A stretch of 64,000 bases of DNA from Apostichopus japonicus (GCF_037975245.1 NC_092563.1:8121501-8185500), one strand, 5' to 3'. Numbered from the stretch's first letter, positions 54,546-62,769 are shown. Numbers and translations: made by a program. Notes: generated from the letters alone by a model not told the origin.

Positions 54546-56322
54546 TGTCTGTACCCCACAAGGTATCCTGGCACTCATACCACATGACCAGAGTACAGTA
54601 TCAACAAGTTAATATTTATTATCCAGTATATTAAGCACTGTAAAAAATATTGTTGGCTACTCATAGCAATGAAGGCATCTACTTAAGGCTTCCACTTAGA
54701 TGCATTAAGGTATATTTATATCACATTAAAGTTCTGTACCCCACAAGCTACACTTGTATTCATATAATCTTAAGTCCTACAATGCGAATAAAATTTTTAC
54801 TGTACAGATAACCGCGGTCAATCGGTGAATTCATATCAAGGAATATCCATTGTTTGCTAGGTAGAAGGATTTAGTTATTGTTAAGTTATTGAGAGACAAA
54901 TTTTAATTTAAATGTCTGTACCCCACAAGGTATCCTGGTACTCATACCATATTACCAGAATACAGTATCAATAGGTGAATTTTCATATTCCAGTATAAAA
55001 CAAAGGTCAAAGTTATTGTTGGCTTCTAATAGCAATGAAGGCATCTACTTTAGGCTGCCACTTAGATGCATTAAGGTGTATTTATATCACATTAAAGTTC
55101 TGTACTGCACAAGCTACACTGGTACTCATATAATATTAGGTCCTACAATGCGAATGATAAGTATTTTTCTGAATAGGATATCGCTGTCAATTAGATGAAT
55201 TTATATTGAAGAATTTTCATTGTTTGCTACGTACAGTAGATGGCTTTAGTTCTTATTAAGTTCTTGAGAGACAAATTGTAATTTAACTGTCTGTACCCCA
55301 CAAGGTATCCTGGCACTCATACCACATGACCAGAGTACAGTATCAACAAGTTAATATTTATTATCCAGTATATTAAGCACTGTAAAAAATATTGTTGGCT
55401 ACTCATAGCAATGAAGGCATCTACTTAAGGCTTCCACTTAGATGCATTAAGGTATATTTATATCACATTAAAGTTCTGTACCCCACAAGCTACACTTGAA
55501 CTCATATAATCTTAAGTCCTACAATGCGAATAAAATTTTTACTGTACAGATAACCGCGGTCAATCGGTGAATTCATATCAAGGAATATCCATTGTTTGCT
55601 AGGTAGAAGGATTTAGTTCTTGTTAAGTTCTTGAGAGACAAATTTTAATTTAAATGTCTGTACCCCACAAGGTATCCTGGTACTCATACTATATTACCAG
55701 AATACAGTATCAATAGGTGAATTTTCATATTCCAGTATAAAACAAAGGTCAAAGTTATTGTTGGCTTCTAATAGCAATGAAGGCATCTACTTTAGGCTGC
55801 CACTTAGATGCATTAAGGTGTATTTATATCACATTAAAGTTCTGTACTGCACAAGCTACACTGGTACTCATATAATATTAGGTCCTACAATGCGAATGAT
55901 AAGTATTTTTCTGAATAGAATATCGCTGTCAATTAGATGAATTTATATTAAAGAATTTCCATTGTTTACTAGGTAAATGGATTTAGTTCTAATTAAGTTC
56001 TTGAAAGACAAAGTTTAATTTAATTTAACTGTCTGTACCCCACAAGGTATCCTGGCACTCATACCACATGACCAGAGTACAGTACGACAAATTGTAATTT
56101 AACTGTCTGTACCCCACAAGGTATCCTGGCACTCATACAACATGACCAGAATACAACATCAATAGGTGAATTTTCATATTCCAGTATAAAACCAGGGTCA
56201 AAGTTATTGTTTGGCTTCTAATAGCAATGGAGGCATCTACTCCAGCTGTCACTTAGATGCATTAAGGTGTATTTATATCACATTTAAGTTCTGTACCCCA
56301 CAAGCTACACTGGTACTCATAT
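54545..56322 (+). repeat. Right end of the satellite array, truncated monomer
   Basis: Two 1-2 dimers (class 1 starts at 54545 and 55287, 742 bp apart) are followed by a short unit and a class 3 monomer. The class 3 monomer is cut inside its second half after ACTCATAT at 56322. The sequence then changes abruptly to unrelated DNA. Unlike the left edge there is no gradual decay, so this looks like a breakpoint or insertion junction rather than a natural array edge. Confidence 0.85.
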
Positions 56323-56851
56323 GGTCATTTTCACAATCAGTGGTGTAACTTTTGTACACTCAGGGCCAAAATTTCAAACACCATATATATTGAAATTTTT
56401 ACTAACATCACATGTTAAAGGGTTCAAATTTTTGTAACTTCAACTTTTCGGAGCTTAAACATATACGTTTATGGGTGTAATTTTTCGGTGACTGTATGAC
56501 TCTAGGAAACTTTAAGCAAAAAGATATATTTTTAAGCAACCATATTTACACAGTGTTAAAACAGTACTCTGTTTCAAGTAAACTTTAAAATGCTTATCAT
56601 TATATGTTACTTAAAAATGAAAAGGATTTGGCAGAAATTTTTTATTACTATTGCAGATATTTCCATGTTAACTGAAAATTTATTGAAAATCAAGGATTGT
56701 TTTTCTTAATTTTAACTTTAAACTATTTAATAAAAAGATAAGGCCAAGTCAAACACCCTAAATAATGTCTCCTCACAGAGGGCTAATATCCAATCCAAGT
56801 TGCACAAAAATCCATGCAGTTTTGCAAAAGTTGGAATTTTCCCACTTACGC

Positions 56852-56865
56852 GTTTCGGAGGTGAC
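56852..56865 (+). promoter_or_regulatory. GTTTCGGAGGTGAC motif, copy 1
   Basis: Exact 14 bp motif directly followed by GTTAACA. Copy 2 begins 31 bp further on. It is part of a five-copy set. The role is unknown; transposase or other DNA-binding-protein sites are the likeliest reading. Confidence 0.65.
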
Positions 56866-56882
56866 GTTAACATTTTACGCGT

Positions 56883-56896
56883 GTTTCGGAGGTGAC
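56883..56896 (+). promoter_or_regulatory. GTTTCGGAGGTGAC motif, copy 2
   Basis: Exact 14 bp motif with GTTTACA 6 bp downstream. It lies in tandem with copy 1, 31 bp away. Confidence 0.65.
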
Positions 56897-57254
56897 AAAA
56901 ATGTTTACAAGTTGTTGTAAAGGCTTTTTTGCTAATTAACAAAGAATTAACCACTTAAACTCAATGAATATTCATAACATCTTTAATCAAACACTGATTT
57001 AAATAAAAAATATCTCTGCCAAGTAGCAGAGAATGTACATCAACTACCTGTACAACTAGTGAAACAAGTTAAAGAATACAGAACACAGAATACAATAGTT
57101 TTATGTTATAAAAAATAGGTAAATGTCAGGTAAAGCAAATAAGGGCATTTAAAAAGCAATTGTAAACATTGGGCAGTGAAGTCTCTTACGTGGCACTCAT
57201 ATTGCAAATGATTTTCTCACATACAACATATTGTATATACCTTCAGTCTCTTTT

Positions 57255-57268
57255 GTTTCGGAGGTGAC
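57255..57268 (+). promoter_or_regulatory. GTTTCGGAGGTGAC motif, copy 3
   Basis: Exact 14 bp motif with GTTTACA 7 bp downstream. It pairs with the inverted copy at 59674-59687 about a midpoint near 58471. Confidence 0.65.
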
Positions 57269-57776
57269 GCTAAACGTTTACACAACCCAGAAGGCTTGAT
57301 TCATGCTAAAACACATAGAACTTACCTTGGAAAGTATGAAAAACATTAGAAGGATATGTTGATAATATTTTAATGACATTCATGATACTAGAACTGTGAC
57401 TGCTTTTGCTGCCATTCATGATAACTTAGAGACAATACTGTATCCATTCAAAATCATTTGGTTAAATTCACACTGTTTTGGCTAATTGCATATGAAATAT
57501 TATACCACAAAGAAATGATTAACATTGCATAGCCATTAGCCATTTTGACTGCTAGTTACAGTATCATTTATGTTGGTTACACTTTTGGCAGTGAAACTGA
57601 CAGTCACATTCCTGTAACCTTTTACAAATTTGAAGAGGATATTCAGTCAATTATTCTGGAAAAAACACTTCATTAACATGACCTAACCACAGTCTATCAA
57701 AGTTTTAGTGAAAAGTTAGGTTAACACTTGTCAAAAACTGCATAAATGATGGGCTTAAATCAATTAACAGCAGCTT

Positions 57777-57801
57777 GGCCTTGTTCACATTTAAGAATGC
57801 A
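57777..57801 (+). repeat. Left terminal inverted repeat, 25 bp
   Basis: Perfect reverse-complement partner of 58788-58812. The flanking bases do not continue the match. Confidence 0.85.
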
Positions 57802-58340
57802 CCCGTACTTCAAGTCCTCAAGAGAAATTAATTCCCTTAGTGTGAACACTCCTTTACTCATACTTCAAGTCGGCATGCAGTCTTAAGAATTTATCCTGCA
57901 TTCTCAGTAAATGTGATGTGAATGGTCGGAGACTTAATGGTGACCCGAGATTTCCGATATATATAAGTTGCTATTGGGCGGGTAGTACGTACATGTATGT
58001 GTTTGTCAGAGCGTTGCCCTTCTTAACAGAAACACTACCAAACGATGCTATTCGTGAACCCATTTCATTTTCTTTGAACCGATTTGACCAACACTGCAGA
58101 AAAGACGCTGTAACCGGTTGTGAGACAAAAACAAACTAAATGACAGTCCACTTAAATACTGTAATAGCCTTAAATTCATTGTACGCCGTACTGACAGATT
58201 TTTGAAGAGGCGAAACTCTGTAATTTGATGGTTATTTCAAAACGGATGATTTTGGGTTCGGTTGCTATGGAAGTTAGTAAAAGGCTAAAACCATTACGTC
58301 TGGCCTGGCCTGGCCTATAATGAAGTTGCACTTACTAGCC

Positions 58341-58384
58341 TACTGTATACAGATACAGTAGACCTTACTAGGTCTTTAGACCTA
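58341..58384. other. Two adjacent small perfect hairpins
   Basis: 58341-58360 has 8 bp arms (TACTGTAT / ATACAGTA) with a 4 nt loop. 58369-58384 has 7 bp arms (TAGGTCT / AGACCTA) with a 2 nt loop. Both are inside the 57777-58812 element and close to the centre of symmetry of the five mirrored motifs. Confidence 0.6.
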
Positions 58385-58787
58385 ACATTAAATGCCTTTG
58401 ATGTTAGATTAGCCTCAAATGCGACATCAAGCAGTAAAACACTGACTAGCAAGATCGTTTGCTCATCCACTGAAGGGTTTGGAAGAAATTCAAATCTGGG
58501 TTACAATGTTATGGTAATGCCAGTACGGAGTTGTTTGAATACAGTTAACTGTTTATGTGCGATGATTGTACGTTGCCTTGCAGTGGTGTACGGAGTAGTA
58601 GGTACTAGTACAGAACATAAGACAATGGTAAAGCACGGGGAATGTAAACAGCTGATATGACCTTTATACGCCTGTGCAGTATATTAATCTCGCAAACAGA
58701 CGAAACTTACTCCTTCTGAAATGTGAATGCGTCTGTTCTTAACTAGTTAATCCTCCTCGCGGACTTAATATCAATAATCGCCCAGGT

Positions 58788-58812
58788 TGCATTCTTAAAT
58801 GTGAACAAGGCC
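58788..58812 (-). repeat. Right terminal inverted repeat, 25 bp
   Basis: Perfect reverse-complement partner of 57777-57801. Confidence 0.85.
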
Positions 58813-59015
58813 TAAGAGACCATCTGGAGCGACATTCTAGAATTAAATGAGTTTTCACTCTATAAAGGTTAGTTGTTTGTAATTGGTTGTTAAAGGCATT
58901 GAAGACTCGCCCCAAACCGTGTGCGGCCATCTGAAAAATGTAACTTTCTGTTGCTTGCAAGTGACGTTTTGTTCGTGTCACTACAAAATACAGACAGTAA
59001 TGAAACGTGATATAC

Positions 59016-59048
59016 CTTGTTATCTTTAGCTGGACCTGAGGTGTCCAT
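59016..59048 (-). CDS. Candidate first coding exon, 11 codons (weak)
   Basis: On the minus strand an ATG at 59048-59046 has G at -3 and G at +4, a strong initiation context. It is followed by MDTSGPAKDNK and then AAG|GTATAT, a plausible splice donor at 59016/59015. The frame also stays open beyond the donor, so splicing is not forced. Downstream exons would have to lie to the left, beyond or within the satellite array, and none can be linked. An NF-kB-like palindrome lies about 220 bp upstream. The product is not recognised. Confidence 0.22.
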
Positions 59049-59265
59049 CGCTGTATCGTTTGTACAATGTGCTGTGCTGTAGCTGTACTGACTGTACACT
59101 AGTTAGTGTCTATTAACGATGGTAGCAAGCTGTGTGTGTATTTTCTGGGATCGATGGTGGTGTCTAACACTTCTGTTACACCTCATCGAAACTAGGTCAG
59201 ATTACCAGCATTAGACGTTTCCTTTTGCACCAGTCTTCACTCTTCACACCCTTTAAGAAAAGGGA

Positions 59266-59276
59266 GGGGAATTCCC
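59266..59276. promoter_or_regulatory. NF-kB/Rel-like palindromic site
   Basis: GGGGAATTCCC matches the Rel-family consensus GGGRNNYYCC, and its inner GGGAATTCCC is a perfect 10 bp palindrome. It lies about 218 bp upstream of the minus-strand candidate start codon at 59048. It is a sequence match only; a chance occurrence is possible. Confidence 0.35.
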
Positions 59277-59673
59277 TGTTCAAATTTTATGTATTTTTGG
59301 GAAATCTCTTTTCAGACAATGTGCTGTGATAACAACAGCTCATTAAAGAAGCAATAAGATTCTTTCTTTTTGCTTCAAATGTTACAACTGCAGGTCTACA
59401 TATTGTGAACAAATATTCTGAACTTTTGTAGGATATTTACCTGGACCAAATAGTAGAGCCCTCCGTGGTTATAGTGGGAATCATGCAAATTAATGTGTAT
59501 ACTGGTACAGGTCAACATGGTGCAAATTAAACCTGTGAACATGTACTCAACAGCACTGTAGAACTCACAGAAGGTGACATATAACTGCAGCACAAGTGTA
59601 TGCACTAGTAGAATATTTCAGAAATATGCTCAAACAAAGGGATAGTTCAGTATATTACATGTAAACAATCAAT

Positions 59674-59687
59674 GTCACCTCCGAAAC
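59674..59687 (-). promoter_or_regulatory. GTTTCGGAGGTGAC motif, copy 4 (inverted)
   Basis: Exact motif on the minus strand, with GTTTACA 7 bp further along that strand. It mirrors copy 3. Confidence 0.65.
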
Positions 59688-60056
59688 GATAGCAAAGACC
59701 ACAGGCAGATTGAGCTAATTATCTGATAAATTTGTCCCATGTTAATAAAGTTTTAAAAACTGCATGTTTGGTGATTGTGACCTTTATGGACAGCACTTCA
59801 TTACTAATCGATCATTTCATTCAAGTTTATTAATAGCACTAATGTAAGCAATGGTACGCTATCTCTTGTCCAGAAAGGGGAAAAAGTGGCAAAAAAACAC
59901 ATATTTGTAATTTATTCATCAACTGTGCATGTGAGAGTTTCATTAATAATTTGTTCAGTTTGTTACAGTGTTTTCTAAGGTAGATCAAGTCATCCATTAG
60001 CATATGATGGTACACAAACAGCAGAAATGTAAAAAATGTAGTGTTAACAATATTGT

Positions 60057-60070
60057 GTCACCTCCGAAAC
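60057..60070 (-). promoter_or_regulatory. GTTTCGGAGGTGAC motif, copy 5 (inverted)
   Basis: Exact motif on the minus strand, with GTTAACA 8 bp further along that strand. It mirrors copy 1 about a midpoint near 58461, only 10 bp from the midpoint of the inner pair. Confidence 0.65.
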
Positions 60071-60180
60071 ATTAATTTACAGTTTAATTCAAATTTAACA
60101 TTATTAATAAAGGACCTTTTAAAAAATATTATCATACTGGTTGCTACACCTCTACAGAATTACTGTAATTCACAGCGCGT

Positions 60181-60540
60181 ACTCCCTCACCTCATATAAC
60201 CTATGCATTACCGTATTAACCTCGCTCTAGCATCTGGCAATTTGTCTGTATGTAAGTGTGGCCATCTCCCTTCCGTAATTGCCAGCTGTTACGCAAGTAT
60301 CGCTCTCTTATTGCTCTCACTAAATCCTAAGATTTCAATTACTTCGTCTAAAGTTTATCGTTGTTTTTGTAATTCTTTTTCATCTATTCAACGTCCTGCA
60401 CGTTTGAACTGCTTTTTGTCTTTGAAACGTTTTTTTCTTCGTGATTTTCGAACGTTTTTTTTTTTTGGTTTACCTCGTGAACGTGGTTCACGTAGCGTGG
60501 CTAGGCCCGCACCTTAGTGTAGCGTTCTCCTAGCGTTTAT
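60181..60540 (+). other. T-rich leader or flank upstream of the DIRS element, 5' boundary unresolved
   Basis: The base composition shifts toward long T runs and CGT/ACG-rich words shared with the element leader. One perfect hairpin, CGTGAAC-GTG-GTTCACG, lies at 60476-60492. A 104-codon ATG frame (60203-60517) exists but is T-run driven, lacks any recognisable motif and is probably not a gene. DIRS elements have terminal repeats, but the 3' end is outside the window, so the element's left boundary cannot be fixed from here. Confidence 0.4.
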
Positions 60541-60547
60541 TTACTTC

Positions 60548-60755
60548 CACGTACAGCAGTCGTGTACGTGGGCTTACTTGCAGTTAAGTAACTGCTTTGT
60601 TTAGTTCTTCATACTGTTTTCGTACAGCAGTCGTGTACGTTTTCCCTTTGCAGTAAAGTAACTGCCTTGTTTATTTTTCGTACTGGTTTAGATACGAATT
60701 TCTTACTGTTCACGTACAGCAGCCGTGTACGTTTTCATTCTGCAGTAAAGTAACT
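60548..60755 (+). repeat. Three tandem leader repeats with hairpin-forming core
   Basis: The core CGTACAGCAGYCGTGTACG occurs at 60550, 60621 and 60713 (spacings 71 and 92 bp). It folds as CACGTAC-N9-GTACGTG in copy 1, with slightly shorter perfect arms in copies 2 and 3. Each core is followed by a GCAGTWAAGTAACTG block. In copy 1 this block is itself a perfect inverted repeat (CAGTTA-AG-TAACTG, 60581-60594). The repeats lie in the transcribed leader or terminal repeat of the retrotransposon. Confidence 0.8.
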
Positions 60756-60786
60756 GTTTTTAATTTAGTTTTCACAGCTTCAGGTC

Positions 60787-60844
60787 TCGGAGATTTCTCA
60801 AAAAAATTTTTTCGGAGATTTCTCGAAAAAAAAAAAAAAAAAAA
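60787..60844 (+). repeat. Duplicated TCGGAGATTTCTC and A19 tract before the ORF1 start
   Basis: TCGGAGATTTCTC occurs at 60787-60799 and again at 60812-60824. The second copy runs into 19 consecutive A residues (60826-60844), two bases before the ORF1 ATG at 60847. Confidence 0.9.
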
Positions 60845-60846
60845 GG

Positions 60847-62769
60847 ATGGAAAACTGCCGTTCTTGTAAGCAGTTCCGTCCGTTCAAAGCATGGGATAAG
60901 CATGATTTATGCCCAAAGTGTCGCCCATGCGGGAGTAAGCAGACCTGCTCCATTTGCCAGGACTGGACCCAGGAGCGCTGGGATTTGATCGGTACCTGGC
61001 TGGCGGATAAAGCCGCAGAAAAAAGAAAGAAGGCGGCTTCCTCAAAGCAGGGGAAAAAGAAGCCGCCGGCGAAGGAACCCCAGGCGGCCATAAGAGATGG
61101 CATAAGCCCTAAACATGGGGGAACGGAGGGCGCCATACGAGATGGCTCAAACCCTCCTCAGGAACGGGTATCCATACGAGATGGAGCTAATTCCCGTGCG
61201 GCGTCAGCTCAGCCACGGCCGCGACCCCAGGAGGGTCCGTCCACTTCAGGCCACGTGGAGTCCAGAAGCCCCCGAAGACAAGCGGTGGCGGACTTATTTA
61301 CTTCAACTCCGGGGTCGTGGGACCACAACCGGAGAGATTTCTCGGGGTTCTCCCCGGAGAGTACGGAACGGCGCCAAAGCCGAAGCAGAAGCCGTACCCA
61401 CAGCCGTAGCCGCGGTAGGAGCCGGGAAAGACACCGGCGACCTCGACGCAGGTCGAGGTCTGGCTCGTCGCCCTCGTCCTCGAGCGGACATTCTTCTGGG
61501 CGACACAGGGCCAAGAAACGAAAGAGGAGACAATCCCCAGATCCGGGGCAGGCTCTCCTTTCCCAGGTTAAAGACCTCCTGGGACAATTGCTACAAAAGC
61601 CGAGTCAACAGGACCCGGAACAACAAGGGGCTCCGTCAATTCCACCACAACCGGCGCCACCGCCAGCACCGGTTACGGACGATCTCGCCCCTGAGGAGGC
61701 CCAGGCAGATCCCTGGGACGACGTCTCCTCCAGAGCTGATGATGCGCTGTCAATCGCAGCTAGTGCCCGCCTCCTCAGTGGAGACTCCGAGGCGGAGGAT
61801 GAAGAACCCTTACGGGGTACAGAAATTTCGGCGGAAGCCTTTGAGAAGGCGACGGCAGTACTCCGCAGAGTCCTCGGCTTCGAGGAAAGGGTGGATGCGC
61901 GGGCCCACGAGGGGCCGGCATCCAAACTCACTTTGAACGCGGCCACCCAAAAGCCTCGAGCCTCCATCCCGGTGGATGTGGAATGTAGAGAGCGGTTCGA
62001 GGCGGTGGCACAGGCGAAACGCTGGACAGCCTTCCAGCGATCAGCCCATCGCACTTTCCACGTGGGCGACGAAGACTGGGAAAGTCTTTTCACGCCACCC
62101 CAAATCCCGCCTCAAGTGAAGGAGAGACTTCGGTCGGCGGGTGCCTTAGACGGCAAAGACAAGTTCAGGGAGAAGGGTGCACAGACCCTAGAATCCTCCC
62201 TGTTCGACGTAGATAGGGCCTCCCGCGCAGGGATGAAGTACTCGTCAGCCCTATTGCTTTTCGCCGAGCTATTGAACAGATCGTTCCAACAGGCCCAGGC
62301 ATCGGGTATCTCCCGCAAAGATACCGCCGCCATCATTGCCCTCCTGGGACCCGTTTCCAGGATGGTATTAGACCAGTTCGCCCGCGTCTCGGTTAAGGCT
62401 ACCTTGACACGTCGGGACCTGGTTCTGAACTCCCTGAATTGGTCGTCCAGATCCACGGCGGACGCGTTCCGCAACTTACCGATCCTGGGCAGCGACCTCT
62501 TCGGCGGCAAGTTCGATGACAAACTCCGGGAGGAGGCAGAGAGGATGAAATCTCTGAGGGAGGCGGATGAGCACATGTCCCGCCCGACCTCATCCTCGCG
62601 CCCACGTTTTGACTCAAGACAAGGTAGCCGCTCAAGATCCAGCTACAGTCAGAGTCGGGGCGCTCCGCGAACGCGGCATCAATCCGCTCCTTCGCGGCCC
62701 GAACACAGGCCGTACCGCCCGCAATACCGCGGAAACCGCGGAAGCCGCGGGCGCGGTAAACGGCCCTAG
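60847..62769 (+). CDS. DIRS-like ORF1, gag-like nucleic-acid-binding protein (640 aa)
   Basis: This probably forms the ribonucleoprotein of the retrotransposon. The ATG at 60847 has A at -3 and G at +4. The N-terminus has a cysteine cluster (C4, C7, C22, C25, C34, C37, with C28 and H19) like a small zinc-binding domain, seen in many DIRS ORF1 proteins. IRDG occurs three times (from residues 82, 97 and 110). Residues ~175-235 are an Arg/Ser-dipeptide and basic region, followed by a Pro/acidic stretch (~250-330). A better-structured segment (~345-570) contains the helical-looking MKYSSALLLFAELLNRSF and resembles the conserved DIRS gag-like core. The tail (~585-640) is Arg/Gly-rich. It ends at TAG 62767-62769 and overlaps ORF2 by 203 bp. 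The frame is intact. Strong GC and CpG use differs from the AT-rich surroundings. Several antisense and out-of-frame ORFs here are shadows. Confidence 0.88.
   Translation: MENCRSCKQFRPFKAWDKHDLCPKCRPCGSKQTCSICQDWTQERWDLIGTWLADKAAEKRKKAASSKQGKKKPPAKEPQAAIRDGISPKHGGTEGAIRDGSNPPQERVSIRDGANSRAASAQPRPRPQEGPSTSGHVESRSPRRQAVADLFTSTPGSWDHNRRDFSGFSPESTERRQSRSRSRTHSRSRGRSRERHRRPRRRSRSGSSPSSSSGHSSGRHRAKKRKRRQSPDPGQALLSQVKDLLGQLLQKPSQQDPEQQGAPSIPPQPAPPPAPVTDDLAPEEAQADPWDDVSSRADDALSIAASARLLSGDSEAEDEEPLRGTEISAEAFEKATAVLRRVLGFEERVDARAHEGPASKLTLNAATQKPRASIPVDVECRERFEAVAQAKRWTAFQRSAHRTFHVGDEDWESLFTPPQIPPQVKERLRSAGALDGKDKFREKGAQTLESSLFDVDRASRAGMKYSSALLLFAELLNRSFQQAQASGISRKDTAAIIALLGPVSRMVLDQFARVSVKATLTRRDLVLNSLNWSSRSTADAFRNLPILGSDLFGGKFDDKLREEAERMKSLREADEHMSRPTSSSRPRFDSRQGSRSRSSYSQSRGAPRTRHQSAPSRPEHRPYRPQYRGNRGSRGRGKRP

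Larger units (their letters stand above)
621..56322 (+). repeat. Satellite array, ~370 bp monomers in higher-order repeats
   Basis: About 55.7 kb of uninterrupted head-to-tail repeats, all in one orientation. Almost every full monomer starts near CTGTCTGTACCCCACAAG and carries a second TTCTGTACCCCACAAG box about 185 bp later. Measured examples are 11837-12203 (367 bp, class 1) and 12204-12578 (375 bp, class 2). Class 1 carries ACCGCGGT and TTAAGGCTTCC. Class 2 carries GGTACTCATACCATATT. Class 3 carries ACTCCAGCTGTC. Class 4 carries GCATTATTTTTAAGG and TATATAAAGCA. 74 bp deleted units lie between them. It is AT-rich and non-coding. The short open frames that recur in it are by-products of the repeat. 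Confidence 0.97.
57777..58812. mobile_element. ~1.04 kb element with 25 bp perfect terminal inverted repeats
   Basis: The segment 57777-57801 is the exact reverse complement of 58788-58812. Each end begins GGCCTTGTTCACA. Weaker inverted similarity continues inward (AAGTCC followed by a purine-rich tract and TTAA). ACTTCAAGTC is directly repeated at 57807 and 57862. There is no transposase-length open frame, so it would be a non-autonomous DNA transposon (MITE-like). I could not find a target-site duplication: CTT precedes the left end and TAA follows the right. The superfamily is therefore unassigned; a PIF/Harbinger-like or hAT-like origin would be a guess. Confidence 0.6.
56323..60180. other. 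AT-rich non-satellite region between array and DIRS element
   Basis: About 3.9 kb with no convincing long open frame. It contains five GTTTCGGAGGTGAC sites in mirrored orientation, a transposon-like element with 25 bp inverted repeats, two small perfect hairpins, an NF-kB-like palindrome and a possible short first exon. The stretches 56323-56851, 57269-57776, 59277-59673 and 59688-60056 show only AT-rich sequence, apart from two degenerate motif copies near 56447 (TTTCGGAG) and 56483 (TTTCGGTGAC). Short open frames here start mostly at non-ATG codons and match nothing I know. Confidence 0.7.

Noticed and set aside
11566-55940. Recurrent 60-aa open frames (11566, 15278, 19820, 29131, 32857, 55016, 55758) and longer relatives at 1289, 8697 and 25490
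   Set aside because: They are the same stretch of the satellite monomer read again and again. They start at TTG in the cases I checked, are AT-driven, vary in length with monomer class, and show no protein-like constraint or known domain.
58300-58320. TGGCC triplet near 58305 as a notable microsatellite
   Set aside because: Only three 5 bp copies; expected by chance.
57918-59605. Small open frames at 57918-58139, 58739-58981 and 59396-59605
   Set aside because: They are short, lie in AT-rich or transposon-like DNA, and show no recognisable motif. The one at 57918 also starts at GTG.
56323-59785. GGTCATTTTCACAATCA at the array breakpoint compared with inverted GGTCACAATCACC near 59770 as terminal inverted repeats
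   Set aside because: The match is short and gapped, and does not coincide with the symmetry of the mirrored motifs.
56316-60197. CTCATAT at 56316-56322 and again at 60191-60197 as a target-site duplication of a 3.9 kb insert
   Set aside because: The satellite does not resume after the second copy, and the sequences just inside the two sites are not inverted repeats, so a chance match of 7 AT-rich bases is likelier.
60203-60517. 104-codon open frame upstream of the retrotransposon ORF1
   Set aside because: It is dominated by T-run-encoded Phe/Leu and an Arg-rich end, has no domain, and sits in what is probably the element's leader or terminal repeat.
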